64,000 nt of DNA, taken from NCBI GenBank assembly GCA_949289345.1, contig CASENS010000112.1:1-64000 (forward strand). Direction: 5' to 3'. Source of the stretch: an uncultured Bacteroides sp. Its GTDB lineage: Bacteria; Bacteroidota; Bacteroidia; Bacteroidales; Bacteroidaceae. Each line of letters opens with the position of its first letter. The first letter of the stretch is position 1. Below are positions 42,484 to 51,432 of this stretch, piece after piece. Under the pieces are notes generated by a model. The model was not told the origin of the DNA and did no database searches. It saw only the letters and a list, made by a program, of their open reading frames with translations. The translations under genes and the position numbers were made by a program.

Positions 42484-45400
42484 TCCGGCGGACAATCCAT
42501 GGCGAGCATTTCCTGCAGCACGCCGACGGCCTCGCCTACGGTGGTGACGTCCTTCACCAGCAGGGAACGCCGTCCGTTCTGCTCGCGCAGGTCGCACCGG
42601 CGGGTGTACTTCATCATGTAGGCGATAAGTTTGCCGAAAGCCTGGCTCTGGTAGTATGGGCTTTCGGCATTATTTACGAGGTAAAGTGTCATGCGCCCTG
42701 CCTTGAGGGACACTTTCTCGGCTCCGAGGCGGGCTGCCACGCGCCGCAGGGGCACTATGCGCAGCAGTTCTTCGGTTTCGTGTGGCAGGGGTCCGAAGCG
42801 GTCCTCCAGCCGTGCCTTGAAGGCGTCCACCTCGGCGTCCAGCGTCAGGCTGTCGAGTTCGCGGTAGAGGAGCATGCGCTCGCTGCTTCCGGTGACGTAG
42901 TCGGCGGGCAGTAGCAGCTCGAGGTCGCTCTCCACCTGGCACTCGGTGACGAACTGCTCGCCGGTGATGTGGCCTGTGCCGTCCGCCGTCTGCTGCCCGT
43001 CGGCCATCAGTTCGGCGAACTCATCGTTCTTCAGCTCGTGCACGGCTTCGGTGAGTATCTTCTGGTAGGTTTCGTATCCCAGGTCGGCAATGAAGCCGCT
43101 CTGCTCGGCGCCGAGCATGTTTCCCGCGCCGCGTATGTCGAGGTCCTGCATGGCTATGTGTATGCCGCTGCCCAAGTCGCTGAAGTTCTCGATGGCCTGC
43201 AGCCGCCGTCTGGCCTCGGGGTTGAGTCCGGACAGGGGCGGGGCCAGCAGGTAGCAGAAGGCTTTCCGATTGCTGCGTCCCACGCGTCCGCGCATCTGGT
43301 GCAGGTCGCTGAGGCCGAAGTTCTGCGCCTGGTTGATGATGATGGTGTTGGCGTTGGGTATGTCCACGCCGCTTTCTATGATGGTGGTGGCCAGCAGCAC
43401 GTCGTAGTCGTAGTTCACGAAGTCGAATATGATTTTCTCCAGCTCGGCAGGCTCCATCTGTCCGTGGCCCACGCACACGCGGCAGTCGGGAATGTTGCGC
43501 ACGATCATGTCCTTCAGTTCCTGTAGGTTGGATATGCGGTTGTTGACGAAGAACACCTGCCCGTTGCGGCTCATCTCGAAGTTGATGGCGTCGGTGATGA
43601 CCTCTTCGTTGAAGGTGTGCACTTCCGTCTGTATGGGATAGCGGTTGGGGGGCGGCGTCTGTATGACGCTGAGGTCGCGGGCGCCCATGAGGGAGAACTG
43701 CAGGGTGCGCGGTATGGGCGTCGCGGTCATGGTGAGTGTATCCACGTTGACCTTCATCTGCCTGAGCTTTTCCTTCACGCTGACGCCGAACTTCTGCTCC
43801 TCGTCGATGACGAGCAGCCCCAGGTCCTTGAATATGACGTCTTTTCCAAGTATGCGGTGCGTGCCTATAAGGATGTTGACCTCGCCTGCGGCCAGCCCTT
43901 TGATGACGGCTCGGGCCTGCGCTGCCGTACGTGCCCGGCTCAGGTACTCCACCCTGCAGGGGAAGCCTTTCAGCCGCTCTTTAAACGTCTGGTAGTGCTG
44001 GTAGGCCAATACGGTGGTGGGCACCAGCACGGCCACCTGCTTGTTGTCGCACACGGCCTTGAACGCCGCCCGTATGGCGACTTCGGTCTTGCCGAAGCCC
44101 ACGTCGCCGCACACCAGGCGGTCCATGGGTCGCGCGCTCTCCATGTCCGCCTTCACTTCCGCGGTGGCCTTGCTTTGGTCGGGTGTGTCTTCGTAGAGGA
44201 AGGAAGCCTCCAGCTCGCGTTGGAGGAAGCTGTCGGGGCTGAACCGGAAGCCTTTCTCCTCGCGCCGTCGGGAGTACAGGCGTATGAGGTCGCGGGCGAT
44301 GTCCTTGATTTTTTTCTTGGTGCGGTCCTTCAGCTTTTCCCAGGCTCCTGTGCCCAGCTTGTTGAGCCGGGGCGCCTCCCCTTCCTTGCCTTTATATTTG
44401 GAGACCTTGTGCAGGGAGTGTATGGACACGAACACCACGTCGTCGTTCTGGTACACCAGCTTCATCACCTCCTGGGTGGTGTTCCCGTTGGGTATGCGCA
44501 CCAGTCCCGCGAAGCGTCCTATGCCATGGTCGGTATGTACCACGTAGTCGCCCGGCGTGAATTGGTTCAGCTCTTTCAAGGAGAGGGCCACCTTGCCGCC
44601 GCGCGCCTTGTCGCTCTTGAGGTTATACTTGTGGAAGCGGTCGAACAGCTGGTGGTCGGTGAATACGCACATGCGCAGGGTGTTGTCCGCGAAGCCTTCG
44701 TGCAGTGTCTTCTCCACAGCGCGGAAGGTGACGTTGTCTCCCCTGTCCTCGAAGATGGCGCGGATGCGTTCGGTCTGTTTCGTGCTGTCGCTGCATATGT
44801 AGATGGTGTAGCCTTGGGCCAGGTATCCGGCAAAGCTGCGGGCAACGAGGTCGAAATTCTTGTGGAATATGGGCTGGGCGACCGTGTCGAAGGCAAGGGC
44901 GGCATCCGGAGTTCCTGTAGGCTTCGCGCCGAACTCCCACCGGCGGAAGTCCAAGGCCCGCCGTGCGAACTCCTCGCCGTCTATGAGTTTGCCCTCCAGC
45001 GAGATGTCTCCGTTCTCTTCCGCCTCGCGGGCGGCGACGGCCTGTGGGGTCAGAGCTTCGTCGTGCACCTGCTGTATGCGTTCGCGCAGCCACAGGAAAT
45101 CGCGCATGGCCAGCAGGGTGTGGGGCGGCAGGAAGTCGAGGAAGGACACCATGCCTCCCGTCCCCTTCCCGGAGAGGCCGGCGCTAAGGTCGGGCACGAT
45201 GACAACGCTCTCCCGCTTCTCCCTGGACAACTGGCTCTCCACCTCGAACGTGCGCAGGCTCTCCACCTCGTCCCCGAAGAAGTCGATGCGGAAGGGATAT
45301 TCGCTGGAGAAGGAGAACACGTCGACAATGCTTCCGCGCACGGCGTATTGTCCCGGCTCGTACACGTAATCCGTACGTTCGAAGCCGTAGCTTTGGAGCA

Positions 45401-45878
45401 CCTCCGTCACAAAGGCCATGTCCACCTGTTCGCCCGCATGAAGCGTCAGCGTCTTGTCCTCCAGTTCGCCTCGCGAAACCACCTTCTCGGCCAAGGCGTC
45501 CGGACAGGTCACCACACACACGTCCGTGTCCGCCTTCTGAAGCCGGCCCAGCACCTCGGTACGCAGTATCTCGTTGGCGGCGTCCTTCTGTCCGTACTTG
45601 ACGGCCCGCCTGAAGGACGAAGGCAGGAACAGCACCCGTTCATCGCCCAGCACCTGCACCAGGTCGTGATAGAAATAGCCGGCAGCCTCCAGGTCGTCCA
45701 ATACGAAGACAAGCGGCTCCTTCCTGCGCCCCACCACTACGGAAGCGAAGAAAGAGGGAGCCGAAGCGCATAGGCCTCCGGTATATATGTGCCTTATCGC
45801 GGCATCGTCCAGCAGACGGTTCATCGCCTCCACGTTGGGATGGGAGGCATAGTGTTGTTGCAGTTCTGTCAGGGTCAT
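42480..45878 (-). CDS. mfd: Transcription-repair coupling factor
   Basis: 1132 residues. It pushes stalled RNA polymerase off DNA and recruits UvrA. The N-terminal UvrB-like part (about 1-250) contains EPGQYAVRGSIVDVFSFSSE. The polymerase-interacting domain has the typical FTPGDYVVHTDHGIGRFAGL. The helicase has Walker A GDVGFGKTEVAIRAAFKAV, DEEQKFGV (DEEQ box), TMTATPIPRTLQFSL and the RecG-like LLATTIIESGVDIPNANTII, QMRGRVGRSNRKAF motifs. The C-terminal domain closes the protein. It has its own -7 box. The gene is one of the most G+C-rich in the window; long open frames on its opposite strand are shadows. Confidence 0.97.
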   Translation of the reverse strand: MTLTELQQHYASHPNVEAMNRLLDDAAIRHIYTGGLCASAPSFFASVVVGRRKEPLVFVLDDLEAAGYFYHDLVQVLGDERVLFLPSSFRRAVKYGQKDAANEILRTEVLGRLQKADTDVCVVTCPDALAEKVVSRGELEDKTLTLHAGEQVDMAFVTEVLQSYGFERTDYVYEPGQYAVRGSIVDVFSFSSEYPFRIDFFGDEVESLRTFEVESQLSREKRESVVIVPDLSAGLSGKGTGGMVSFLDFLPPHTLLAMRDFLWLRERIQQVHDEALTPQAVAAREAEENGDISLEGKLIDGEEFARRALDFRRWEFGAKPTGTPDAALAFDTVAQPIFHKNFDLVARSFAGYLAQGYTIYICSDSTKQTERIRAIFEDRGDNVTFRAVEKTLHEGFADNTLRMCVFTDHQLFDRFHKYNLKSDKARGGKVALSLKELNQFTPGDYVVHTDHGIGRFAGLVRIPNGNTTQEVMKLVYQNDDVVFVSIHSLHKVSKYKGKEGEAPRLNKLGTGAWEKLKDRTKKKIKDIARDLIRLYSRRREEKGFRFSPDSFLQRELEASFLYEDTPDQSKATAEVKADMESARPMDRLVCGDVGFGKTEVAIRAAFKAVCDNKQVAVLVPTTVLAYQHYQTFKERLKGFPCRVEYLSRARTAAQARAVIKGLAAGEVNILIGTHRILGKDVIFKDLGLLVIDEEQKFGVSVKEKLRQMKVNVDTLTMTATPIPRTLQFSLMGARDLSVIQTPPPNRYPIQTEVHTFNEEVITDAINFEMSRNGQVFFVNNRISNLQELKDMIVRNIPDCRVCVGHGQMEPAELEKIIFDFVNYDYDVLLATTIIESGVDIPNANTIIINQAQNFGLSDLHQMRGRVGRSNRKAFCYLLAPPLSGLNPEARRRLQAIENFSDLGSGIHIAMQDLDIRGAGNMLGAEQSGFIADLGYETYQKILTEAVHELKNDEFAELMADGQQTADGTGHITGEQFVTECQVESDLELLLPADYVTGSSERMLLYRELDSLTLDAEVDAFKARLEDRFGPLPHETEELLRIVPLRRVAARLGAEKVSLKAGRMTLYLVNNAESPYYQSQAFGKLIAYMMKYTRRCDLREQNGRRSLLVKDVTTVGEAVGVLQEMLAMDCPPD

Positions 45879-45897
45879 CTTTTTTGTTTTACGCCCG

Positions 45898-45905
45898 CAA
45901 AATTA
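45898..45905 (-). promoter_or_regulatory. Putative -7 box of mfd
   Basis: The minus strand reads TAATTTTG, 19 bp before the start codon. Confidence 0.45.
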
Positions 45906-45921
45906 CGGAAAAATCCTTTTC

Positions 45922-46455
45922 TTAATAATGATTGAACGAAACGGTCTTCTCCACCGGCTTGCGCGACTTCTTGCGCTTGGGCTTTGCGGCATAGCCGACG
46001 GTGATGTCCAGCAAGAGACGTTTGCCCGCGGGGATGCCTGCCAGTCTCTTTATTTCCTTCTCGTCAAACCAGCCCAGGATGCACGACCCCAGCCCCTCGC
46101 TCTCGGCGGCCAGCGTGATGTGCGCGGCGGCTATGCCGATGTCTATCAGAGGGAAATACTTGTCCTTTATCTTCGCCCCGAGAAAGGAGGTGATGTTCAT
46201 CGGCTCTTCCACAACCAATATGTGTACGGGGGCGTCCTTCGCAAACTTGTTCATGCCCAATCCGGCCGTGGCACGCCCTACCTTCACCGCAAGTTCGGGG
46301 TCATCCACTACCACAAACTTCCATGGCTGGGCATTGCAAGCCGAAGGAGCCAGACAAGCCGCCCGAAGGATACGCTCCAGTTTTTCCCGTTCTACCGGAC
46401 GCTTCTCGTAGGCCCGGTCACTCTGGCGGCTCTGCGCCAATGCTAAAAAGTCCAT
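45922..46455 (-). CDS. Nitroreductase family protein (second)
   Basis: 177-residue FMN enzyme. It has RQSDRAYEKRPVEREKLERI at the start, LAPSACNAQPWKFVVVDDPE (flavin site), AAAHITLAAESEGLGSCILG and GYAAKPKRKKSRKPVEKTV at the end, which is the usual layout of the short nitroreductase/NfsB-like group. The start codon lies 1 bp after the ribE stop (TGATATG), so translation may be coupled to the flavin-making enzyme, a sensible pairing. The substrate is unknown. Confidence 0.92.
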   Translation of the reverse strand: MDFLALAQSRQSDRAYEKRPVEREKLERILRAACLAPSACNAQPWKFVVVDDPELAVKVGRATAGLGMNKFAKDAPVHILVVEEPMNITSFLGAKIKDKYFPLIDIGIAAAHITLAAESEGLGSCILGWFDEKEIKRLAGIPAGKRLLLDITVGYAAKPKRKKSRKPVEKTVSFNHY

Positions 46456-46456
46456 A

Positions 46457-47059
46457 TCATTTATACTGAATCATCCGGCTGATATACTTTCCTATGATGT
46501 CGAACTCGATGTTCACCACGCTCCCCACCCCGACGGCATGGAAATTGGTATGCTCAAAGGTGTAAGGAATGATGGCTACCTGGAAGGTGTTGTCCGTGGG
46601 GTTGCATACCGTCAGGCTCACTCCGTTCACGGTTACCGAGCCTTTGTCCACCGTGATGTATCCCCGCTTGGCCATCTCCTTGTCAAAAGCGTAACGGAAG
46701 GTGAAATAATAGCTTCCCCCGGCATCCTCCACGGCCGTGCAGACGGCAGTCTGGTCCACATGTCCCTGCACGATGTGTCCGTCCAACCGTCCGTTCATCA
46801 TCATGCTACGTTCCACATTCACTTCGTCGCCCGCCTGAAGCAGCCCCAGATTGGAGCGCTCCAGTGTCTCTTTCATGGCAGTGACGGTATAGGTATCGTC
46901 CTTGATAGAAACGACCGTCAGACATACGCCGTTGTGCGAAACGCTTTGGTCAATCTTCAACTCATCTACAAAAGAGCATTTAAAGGTGAAATGCACGTTC
47001 TCCTGTTCTTTCACCATAGCCACCAGCGTGGCACATTCTTCTACTATTCCAGAAAACAT
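46457..47059 (-). CDS. ribE: Riboflavin synthase, alpha chain
   Basis: 200 residues when started at 47059 (MFSGIVEECATLVAMVKEQE), which is the normal start of the family. It makes riboflavin from 6,7-dimethyl-8-ribityllumazine. Two lumazine-binding domains are seen, about 1-97 and 98-195: SVSHNGVCLTVVSI with MKETLERSNLGLLQAGDEVN, and SVTVNGVSLTVCNPTDN with PYTFEHTNFHAVGVGSVVN. The earlier ATG at 47113 adds an 18-residue hydrophobic piece and is unlikely. It forms a unit with the nitroreductase that follows. Confidence 0.95.
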   Translation of the reverse strand: MFSGIVEECATLVAMVKEQENVHFTFKCSFVDELKIDQSVSHNGVCLTVVSIKDDTYTVTAMKETLERSNLGLLQAGDEVNVERSMMMNGRLDGHIVQGHVDQTAVCTAVEDAGGSYYFTFRYAFDKEMAKRGYITVDKGSVTVNGVSLTVCNPTDNTFQVAIIPYTFEHTNFHAVGVGSVVNIEFDIIGKYISRMIQYK

Positions 47060-47082
47060 AATCCAAATAAATAATCCGCCGG

Positions 47083-47117
47083 CAAAGATAAGAAAAGGGT
47101 TCCGTATAGACACAAAA
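47083..47117 (-). promoter_or_regulatory. Putative promoter of ribE
   Basis: The minus strand has TATCTTTG (47083-47090) with TTTTG (47113-47117) 22 bp upstream. The -33 part overlaps the terminator of the phosphate operon. Confidence 0.6.
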
Positions 47118-47145
47118 AAGCGAAACTTTTCACAAAGTCCCGCTT
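47113..47145 (-). terminator. Terminator of the pst-phoU operon
   Basis: On the minus strand AAGCGGGACTTT pairs with AAAGTTTCGCTT (with an inner mismatch), loop GTGA, followed by TTTTTTG. It lies about 215 bp after phoU. Confidence 0.75.
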
Positions 47146-47359
47146 CCAGTTTTCAATAGGTATTAGTTTTTTTTTAAGGTAAAAAGATTGTTTTCAGGAT
47201 AACGGTGCAAATATAGACCCTTTTAAGTAAACCAGCCAAATAAAAAAACATGTCTTATAACATATATTCTATGATTTTTTTGACTTTATTAGCCAAAATC
47301 CGCCAGAATCTATAAATATGTTACCGCCTCCGTGAAAACATCCCTATAGGGTCATCCGC

Positions 47360-48049
47360 TCAATCCTTTGGATATCCCTCATCCACATTCTTATGGTGTT
47401 TCAGCACCTTAGCGTCAATGTAGAACACGATTTCTTCGGCTATATTGGTGATGTGGTCGCCCGCACGTTCCAGTTTGCGAAACACGCTGGCCAAATTCAG
47501 ACAAGACAAAGCGCTCTCGGGATGCTTCGTTATGTAATCGGCCAACAAGCGGGAGGCATCGGCATTGATTTCGTCCAGCAACTGGTCCTTGGCGAAAACG
47601 GAAGTAGCCAGCTCCTGGTTTTCTTCCTGCAAGGCGCGCTTTGCCTGCTCGAACATGTCGAGCATCTGGCGTATCATCTCCTCCAAACGAAGGTTCTTGA
47701 TGAGGTCGGCATCCAGCGTCAGCTCTTTTTCCTCTATCGCGAAGCGGGCTATACCTTCGGCAAAGTCGCCCAAACGCTCCAAGTTGGTATTGATTTTCAG
47801 CATGGCCAGCACGAAACGCAAGTCTATAGCCACAGGCGTATAGAGGGCTATGATATCCTCCACATCGCTATCAATCTTCAACTCGAACGCGTTGACACGA
47901 CGCTCGTGCACCAGCACTTGCCGGGCCAATTCACGGTCGAGTGTAAGCACCGACTCGCCCGCACGATCCAATTGGTTGTACACCAACGTCCACATTTCAT
48001 CTATTTCTTTCTTAAGAAGGACAAGTTCACTTTCGATGAATTTTACCAT
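47360..48049 (-). CDS. phoU: Phosphate transport system regulator PhoU
   Basis: 229 residues forming two three-helix bundles with the family's E/DxxxD repeats: ELKIDSDVEDIIALYTPVAI, DLRFVLAMLKINTNLERLGD, FRKLERAGDHITNIAEEIVF. It damps PhoR/PhoB signalling when phosphate is plentiful and acts with the Pst transporter. It is the last gene of the pst block, 175 bp after pstB, with a partial hairpin-element right end between them. Confidence 0.95.
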   Translation of the reverse strand: MVKFIESELVLLKKEIDEMWTLVYNQLDRAGESVLTLDRELARQVLVHERRVNAFELKIDSDVEDIIALYTPVAIDLRFVLAMLKINTNLERLGDFAEGIARFAIEEKELTLDADLIKNLRLEEMIRQMLDMFEQAKRALQEENQELATSVFAKDQLLDEINADASRLLADYITKHPESALSCLNLASVFRKLERAGDHITNIAEEIVFYIDAKVLKHHKNVDEGYPKD

Positions 48050-48104
48050 AATGTCATATCGTTTTAGTTACTAATTCTGTAAATCAAGTATGTGTATAAC
48101 TGAA

Positions 48105-48200
48105 TATGATTGACCGGACTCCCTTCTTCCGGAAGGAGGGGAGCCGATTGCCGGTTCTTCATAAAAACGCACTCCGTGCGATAAATTATCATTTCCCGCC
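48105..48200. repeat. Partial copy of the hairpin-element right end
   Basis: Between pstB and phoU, CTTCTTCCGGAAGGAGGGGAG is followed by GCACTCCGTGCGATAAATTATCATTT (about 48170-48196), close to the right end of the element at 41.4 kb (GCACTCCGTTGCACTAAATTCCCATTT) and of H1/H2. No left arm is seen, so it looks like a remnant. Confidence 0.55.
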
Positions 48201-48224
48201 TCAAAGTTAAGCAAAATCCACGAG

Positions 48225-48986
48225 TCAACCGAAACGTCCGGTAATATAATTTTGCGTCTGTTCCCTTTGGGGATTGGTAAAGATACCTTTCGTGTCGCCA
48301 TACTCCACCATCTGCCCCATGTAGAAGAATGCGGTCTTGTCACTCACACGGGCGGCTTGCTGCATGTTGTGCGTCACGATAACGATGGTATAGTCGTTCT
48401 TCAACTCGTGTATCAGCTCCTCTACCTTCGTCGTAGAAATAGGGTCGAGTGCCGAGGCCGGTTCGTCCATGAGCAGCACCGAAGGCGACACGGCCATGGC
48501 ACGCGCAATGCAAAGGCGTTGTTGCTGGCCTCCGGAAAGGGCATAAGCGGATTCCTTCAGCTTGTCCTTTACCTCATCCCATAAAGCCGCTCCGCGCAGG
48601 CTCTCCTCCACACGCTGGCGGATAAAGCCATTATCGGTCACCCCGTTCACACGCAGGCCATAGGCCACATTCTCAAAGATGCTCTTGGGAAAGGGGTTGG
48701 GACGTTGAAACACCATTCCCACATTCTTGCGCAATTCATCCACTTTCACGCCTTTCCCATAGATGTCCTGCCCGTTTATCAGGATGCTTCCCTCCAGACG
48801 GGTGTCGGGGATAAGGTCGTTCATACGGTTCAACAGACGCAGGAAAGTGGACTTGCCACATCCTGAAGGACCGATAAAGGCCACCACGGATTTCTCCTCA
48901 ATGTCCATACTAATACCTTTCAAGGCATGGAAATCACCATACCAGAAGTTCACGTCGCGAGTTTCGATTATATTCTTCATAAACAT
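48225..48986 (-). CDS. pstB: Phosphate ABC transporter ATPase
   Basis: 253 residues. ATPase that powers phosphate uptake at the inner membrane. Walker A is GPSGCGKST, the Q-loop is in [20 protein letters not shown], the signature is [17 protein letters not shown], Walker B is [14 protein letters not shown], and the switch His is in [23 protein letters not shown] at 48986 or 48980. It comes after pstA in the operon. Confidence 0.97.
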   Translation of the reverse strand: MFMKNIIETRDVNFWYGDFHALKGISMDIEEKSVVAFIGPSGCGKSTFLRLLNRMNDLIPDTRLEGSILINGQDIYGKGVKVDELRKNVGMVFQRPNPFPKSIFENVAYGLRVNGVTDNGFIRQRVEESLRGAALWDEVKDKLKESAYALSGGQQQRLCIARAMAVSPSVLLMDEPASALDPISTTKVEELIHELKNDYTIVIVTHNMQQAARVSDKTAFFYMGQMVEYGDTKGIFTNPQREQTQNYITGRFG

Positions 48987-49076
48987 TTAATGTGCCAATG
49001 TGTTGATAAGGTGTATCAAGTTGAGAGATAACGTTCATTTTGACACGTCCTCTTGAGACATCAGCATATCAGTATA

Positions 49077-49943
49077 TTAATTAGACTTTACTTTATTCTC
49101 AAAATACTTGCGCAGGGCATTGGCCAGCAAGTTCACCAGCAGGATAATGACAATCAGCACCAAAGCCGTCCCGTAGGCGATGGGGAGCTGGGCATCGATG
49201 TCCGTGCCGCTGGTAGAAATCACGTATAAATGATAGGGCAAAGCCATACATTGGTCGAAAATGCTCTCCGGAAGCTGAGGCAGGAAATAAGCCGCGCAGG
49301 TGAAGAGGATGGGAGCCGTCTCGCCCGACACACGGCCCAATGCCAAAATCAATCCCGTAATAATGTTGGGCATACCTATGGGGAGAATGACGTGCCAGAT
49401 GGTTTGCAATTTCGTGGCGCCCAGCGCACGGCTTCCCTCGCGCATACTGTCGGGGATGGCCTTCAGCGCCTCTTCCGTCGTGCGGATGACCAAAGGCAAG
49501 CTGAGCAAGCCCAACGTGAGCGAACCAGCCAAGATGCTATCGCCAAAATCGAGCCAGTTGACAAACAAAGCCATGCCGAACAAACCGAACACAATGGAAG
49601 GAATGCCGCTCAAGTTATTGGTCATCACCCGGATAAACCTCACAATCCATCCTTTCTTGGGGGCATATTCATTCATGTAAACGCCACTCATCACGCCTAT
49701 CGGAAAGGCGAACAAGGCGCTTCCTATCATTAAGTAAAAAGTACCCACAATGGCGGGCCAAATGCCGCCCGCGGTCATACCATCCGTAGGAGCCGTAGTA
49801 AGGAAATCCCAATTGATAACCCCTATACCTTTATATATAATAAAGAAAAGGATGGCAAACAACACCAATACCACACTCAGGCTCAGCAAACGAAATATCC
49901 CGAAAGCAATGTGCTGGGAAAGACGTTTTCGATTTATAGACAT
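49077..49943 (-). CDS. pstA: Phosphate ABC transporter permease PstA
   Basis: 288 residues with about six transmembrane helices. The ABC-permease EAA-like loop is EEALKAIPDSMREGSRALGA. The family stretches GVMSGVYMNEYAPKKGWIVR and NLSGIPSIVFGLFGMALFVN are present. Unlike PstC it has no extra domain. It lies between pstC (111 bp, containing a repeat array) and pstB (90 bp). Confidence 0.95.
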   Translation of the reverse strand: MSINRKRLSQHIAFGIFRLLSLSVVLVLFAILFFIIYKGIGVINWDFLTTAPTDGMTAGGIWPAIVGTFYLMIGSALFAFPIGVMSGVYMNEYAPKKGWIVRFIRVMTNNLSGIPSIVFGLFGMALFVNWLDFGDSILAGSLTLGLLSLPLVIRTTEEALKAIPDSMREGSRALGATKLQTIWHVILPIGMPNIITGLILALGRVSGETAPILFTCAAYFLPQLPESIFDQCMALPYHLYVISTSGTDIDAQLPIAYGTALVLIVIILLVNLLANALRKYFENKVKSN

Positions 49944-49978
49944 ATCTGTTTTCTTTTATAATTAGCTTTTGTTGGCAA

Positions 49979-50034
49979 CTTCTCGAGAAGGCGTCCCCTT
50001 CTCCAAGAAAAGGCATCGTCTTCTCCAAAGAAAG
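49979..50034. repeat. Three CTTCTC-type palindromic units between pstC and pstA
   Basis: CTTCTCGAGAAG (49979-49990, perfect palindrome), CTTCTCCAAGAAAAG (49998-50012) and CTTCTCCAAAGAAAG (50020-50034). Centre spacing is about 20.5 and 22 bp. This again shows the near-22-bp step, with a different core, inside the phosphate operon. Confidence 0.7.
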
Positions 50035-50054
50035 ACAACGCCTGTCTCCTATCT

Positions 50055-51239
50055 TTATCTGCTGCGTCTGGACACCGCCTCCACCGTAAAGTTGATAATC
50101 AGACTGATAAAAAACAGCACCACACCCAACAGGAACAACGACGCATAGTGCGCGCCTCCAGCCGGAGCCTCGCCCAGCTCGGCGGCTATCGTGGCAGGGA
50201 TGGTACGCAACGGCTCCAAGATAGACGTCGGTATCACCGCCGCATTGCCCGTCACCATCAGCACGGCCATAGTCTCGCCCACGGCACGCCCGATACCCAA
50301 CACCACCCCCGACGTGATGCCCGAAATAGAGTAAGGTATCACCACTTTATAGATAGTCTGCCACTGCGAAGCGCCTAATGCCAGACTGGCCTCACGCATG
50401 GCCCGGGGACAATTGCGCATGGCATCTTCCGTTACGGTAATGATGGTAGGCAACGCCATGATGGCCAGCACAATGCTTCCCGCCAAGCCACTCTCGCCCA
50501 CCGGAAGGTCAAACACCTGTTGAAGCAAAGGAACGATGACTATCAATCCGAAAAAACCGTAAACCACGGAAGGTATGCCACTCAGCAACTCGATGACCGG
50601 CTTCAGCACATCACGGACCCTGCGATTGGCCACCTCGCTCATATAGATGGCCACCGCCAGTCCGAAAGGCAAGGCTATCAAGATGGCAAAAAGACTGACC
50701 CACAACGTGCCCGTTATCAAAGGCAGGAAGCCGAACAAAGGAGCGGGCGTAGCCGTAGGAAACCACTCGGCGCCCGCAAACACATCTTTCAGCGATATAG
50801 TGTTGTCCTTCACCAGATGCACTGCATCCGGACGGGTAATGAATTGACGCGGCACAAACGCCACAATGCCCGGTGTACGCTCCACCAAACCAGTGATGCA
50901 CTCACCAGCCTTCTCGTATCCTTCGCCCAACTGCTCCTCGGTGAAGTAACGTTCGGCATCCTCCAAGCGGAACAGCACAATGGGCATGTCCTGTCCGCCC
51001 AACTCCTTCCAATTCGCAATCTCACTATCAAATACATTCTTTATCTGTTCCGGAGACATTTCGTCCACCTCATTGTCCTTATGAAGGGCCAACACATACC
51101 CATCCTCCACAACCTTGCTGCTGAACAAGCCCATGGCCTCTGAGAACAAGAACAACACGATGAGCACAATAGTGACACTCGTCACAAATCCGCTACAAGC
51201 CAAGACTCCTTCAATAATTCTCTCAAAAATCCTTCTCAT
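50055..51239 (-). CDS. pstC: Phosphate ABC transporter permease PstC with a PstS-like insertion
   Basis: 394 residues when started at 51239 (MRRIFERIIEGVLACSGFVT). The permease domain has about six helices, with WFPTATPAPLFGFLPLITG and the EAA-type loop EDAMRNCPRAMREASLALGA, plus NIPSVVYGFF-like LLSGIPSVVYGFFGLIVIV. Between the first and second helices, residues about 45-143 are extra and lie on the periplasmic side: MSPEQIKNVFDSEIANWKEL (61-80) matches the phosphate-binding protein PstS (LTRQQLEDIFRGKITNWKQV at 118-137 of the PstS in this window). GIVAFVPRQFI is also PstS-like. The insertion may help in receiving the binding protein or phosphate. It is the first gene of the pst operon. Confidence 0.93.
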   Translation of the reverse strand: MRRIFERIIEGVLACSGFVTSVTIVLIVLFLFSEAMGLFSSKVVEDGYVLALHKDNEVDEMSPEQIKNVFDSEIANWKELGGQDMPIVLFRLEDAERYFTEEQLGEGYEKAGECITGLVERTPGIVAFVPRQFITRPDAVHLVKDNTISLKDVFAGAEWFPTATPAPLFGFLPLITGTLWVSLFAILIALPFGLAVAIYMSEVANRRVRDVLKPVIELLSGIPSVVYGFFGLIVIVPLLQQVFDLPVGESGLAGSIVLAIMALPTIITVTEDAMRNCPRAMREASLALGASQWQTIYKVVIPYSISGITSGVVLGIGRAVGETMAVLMVTGNAAVIPTSILEPLRTIPATIAAELGEAPAGGAHYASLFLLGVVLFFISLIINFTVEAVSRRSR

Positions 51240-51271
51240 TGGTTCATAGTTTGATGATAATTTTCCGGGGG

Positions 51272-51279
51272 CAAAAGTA
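51272..51279 (-). promoter_or_regulatory. Putative -7 box of the pst operon
   Basis: The minus strand reads TACTTTTG, 32 bp before the pstC start codon. No clear -33 TTTG, which would fit activation by a regulator at the repeats upstream. Confidence 0.5.
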
Positions 51280-51322
51280 GGATACAAACATTAAAAACAT
51301 GTTTCCATAAGTTGAAAGATTT

Positions 51323-51351
51323 ATTTCATTCCTGTTACATTCCCGTTACAT
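51323..51351. promoter_or_regulatory. Pho-box-like direct repeats between pstC and pstS
   Basis: GTTACAT (51334-51340) and GTTACAT (51345-51351) are separated by TCCC, so they repeat every 11 bp. A weaker third copy, ATTTCAT (51323-51329), is in phase. The E. coli Pho box also has 7-bp direct repeats with 4-bp gaps (11-bp step), bound by PhoB. The site sits between the two divergent pst transcription units. That a PhoB-type regulator binds here is inference. Confidence 0.6.
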
Positions 51352-51432
51352 CCGCACATACACATCATTTTGTAATGCCTATGAAACATGCGACCGCTTA
51401 TTTTGCAGCACAATAATAACCCATTATCAATT

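Noticed and set aside
43617..45773. 718-codon open frame on the strand opposite mfd
   Set aside because: mfd is a clear full-length gene with all motifs; its high G+C content removes stop codons from the other strand.
46457..47113. Longer ribE start with an 18-residue hydrophobic leader
   Set aside because: The family starts at MFSGIVEE, and the upstream part overlaps the -7 box.
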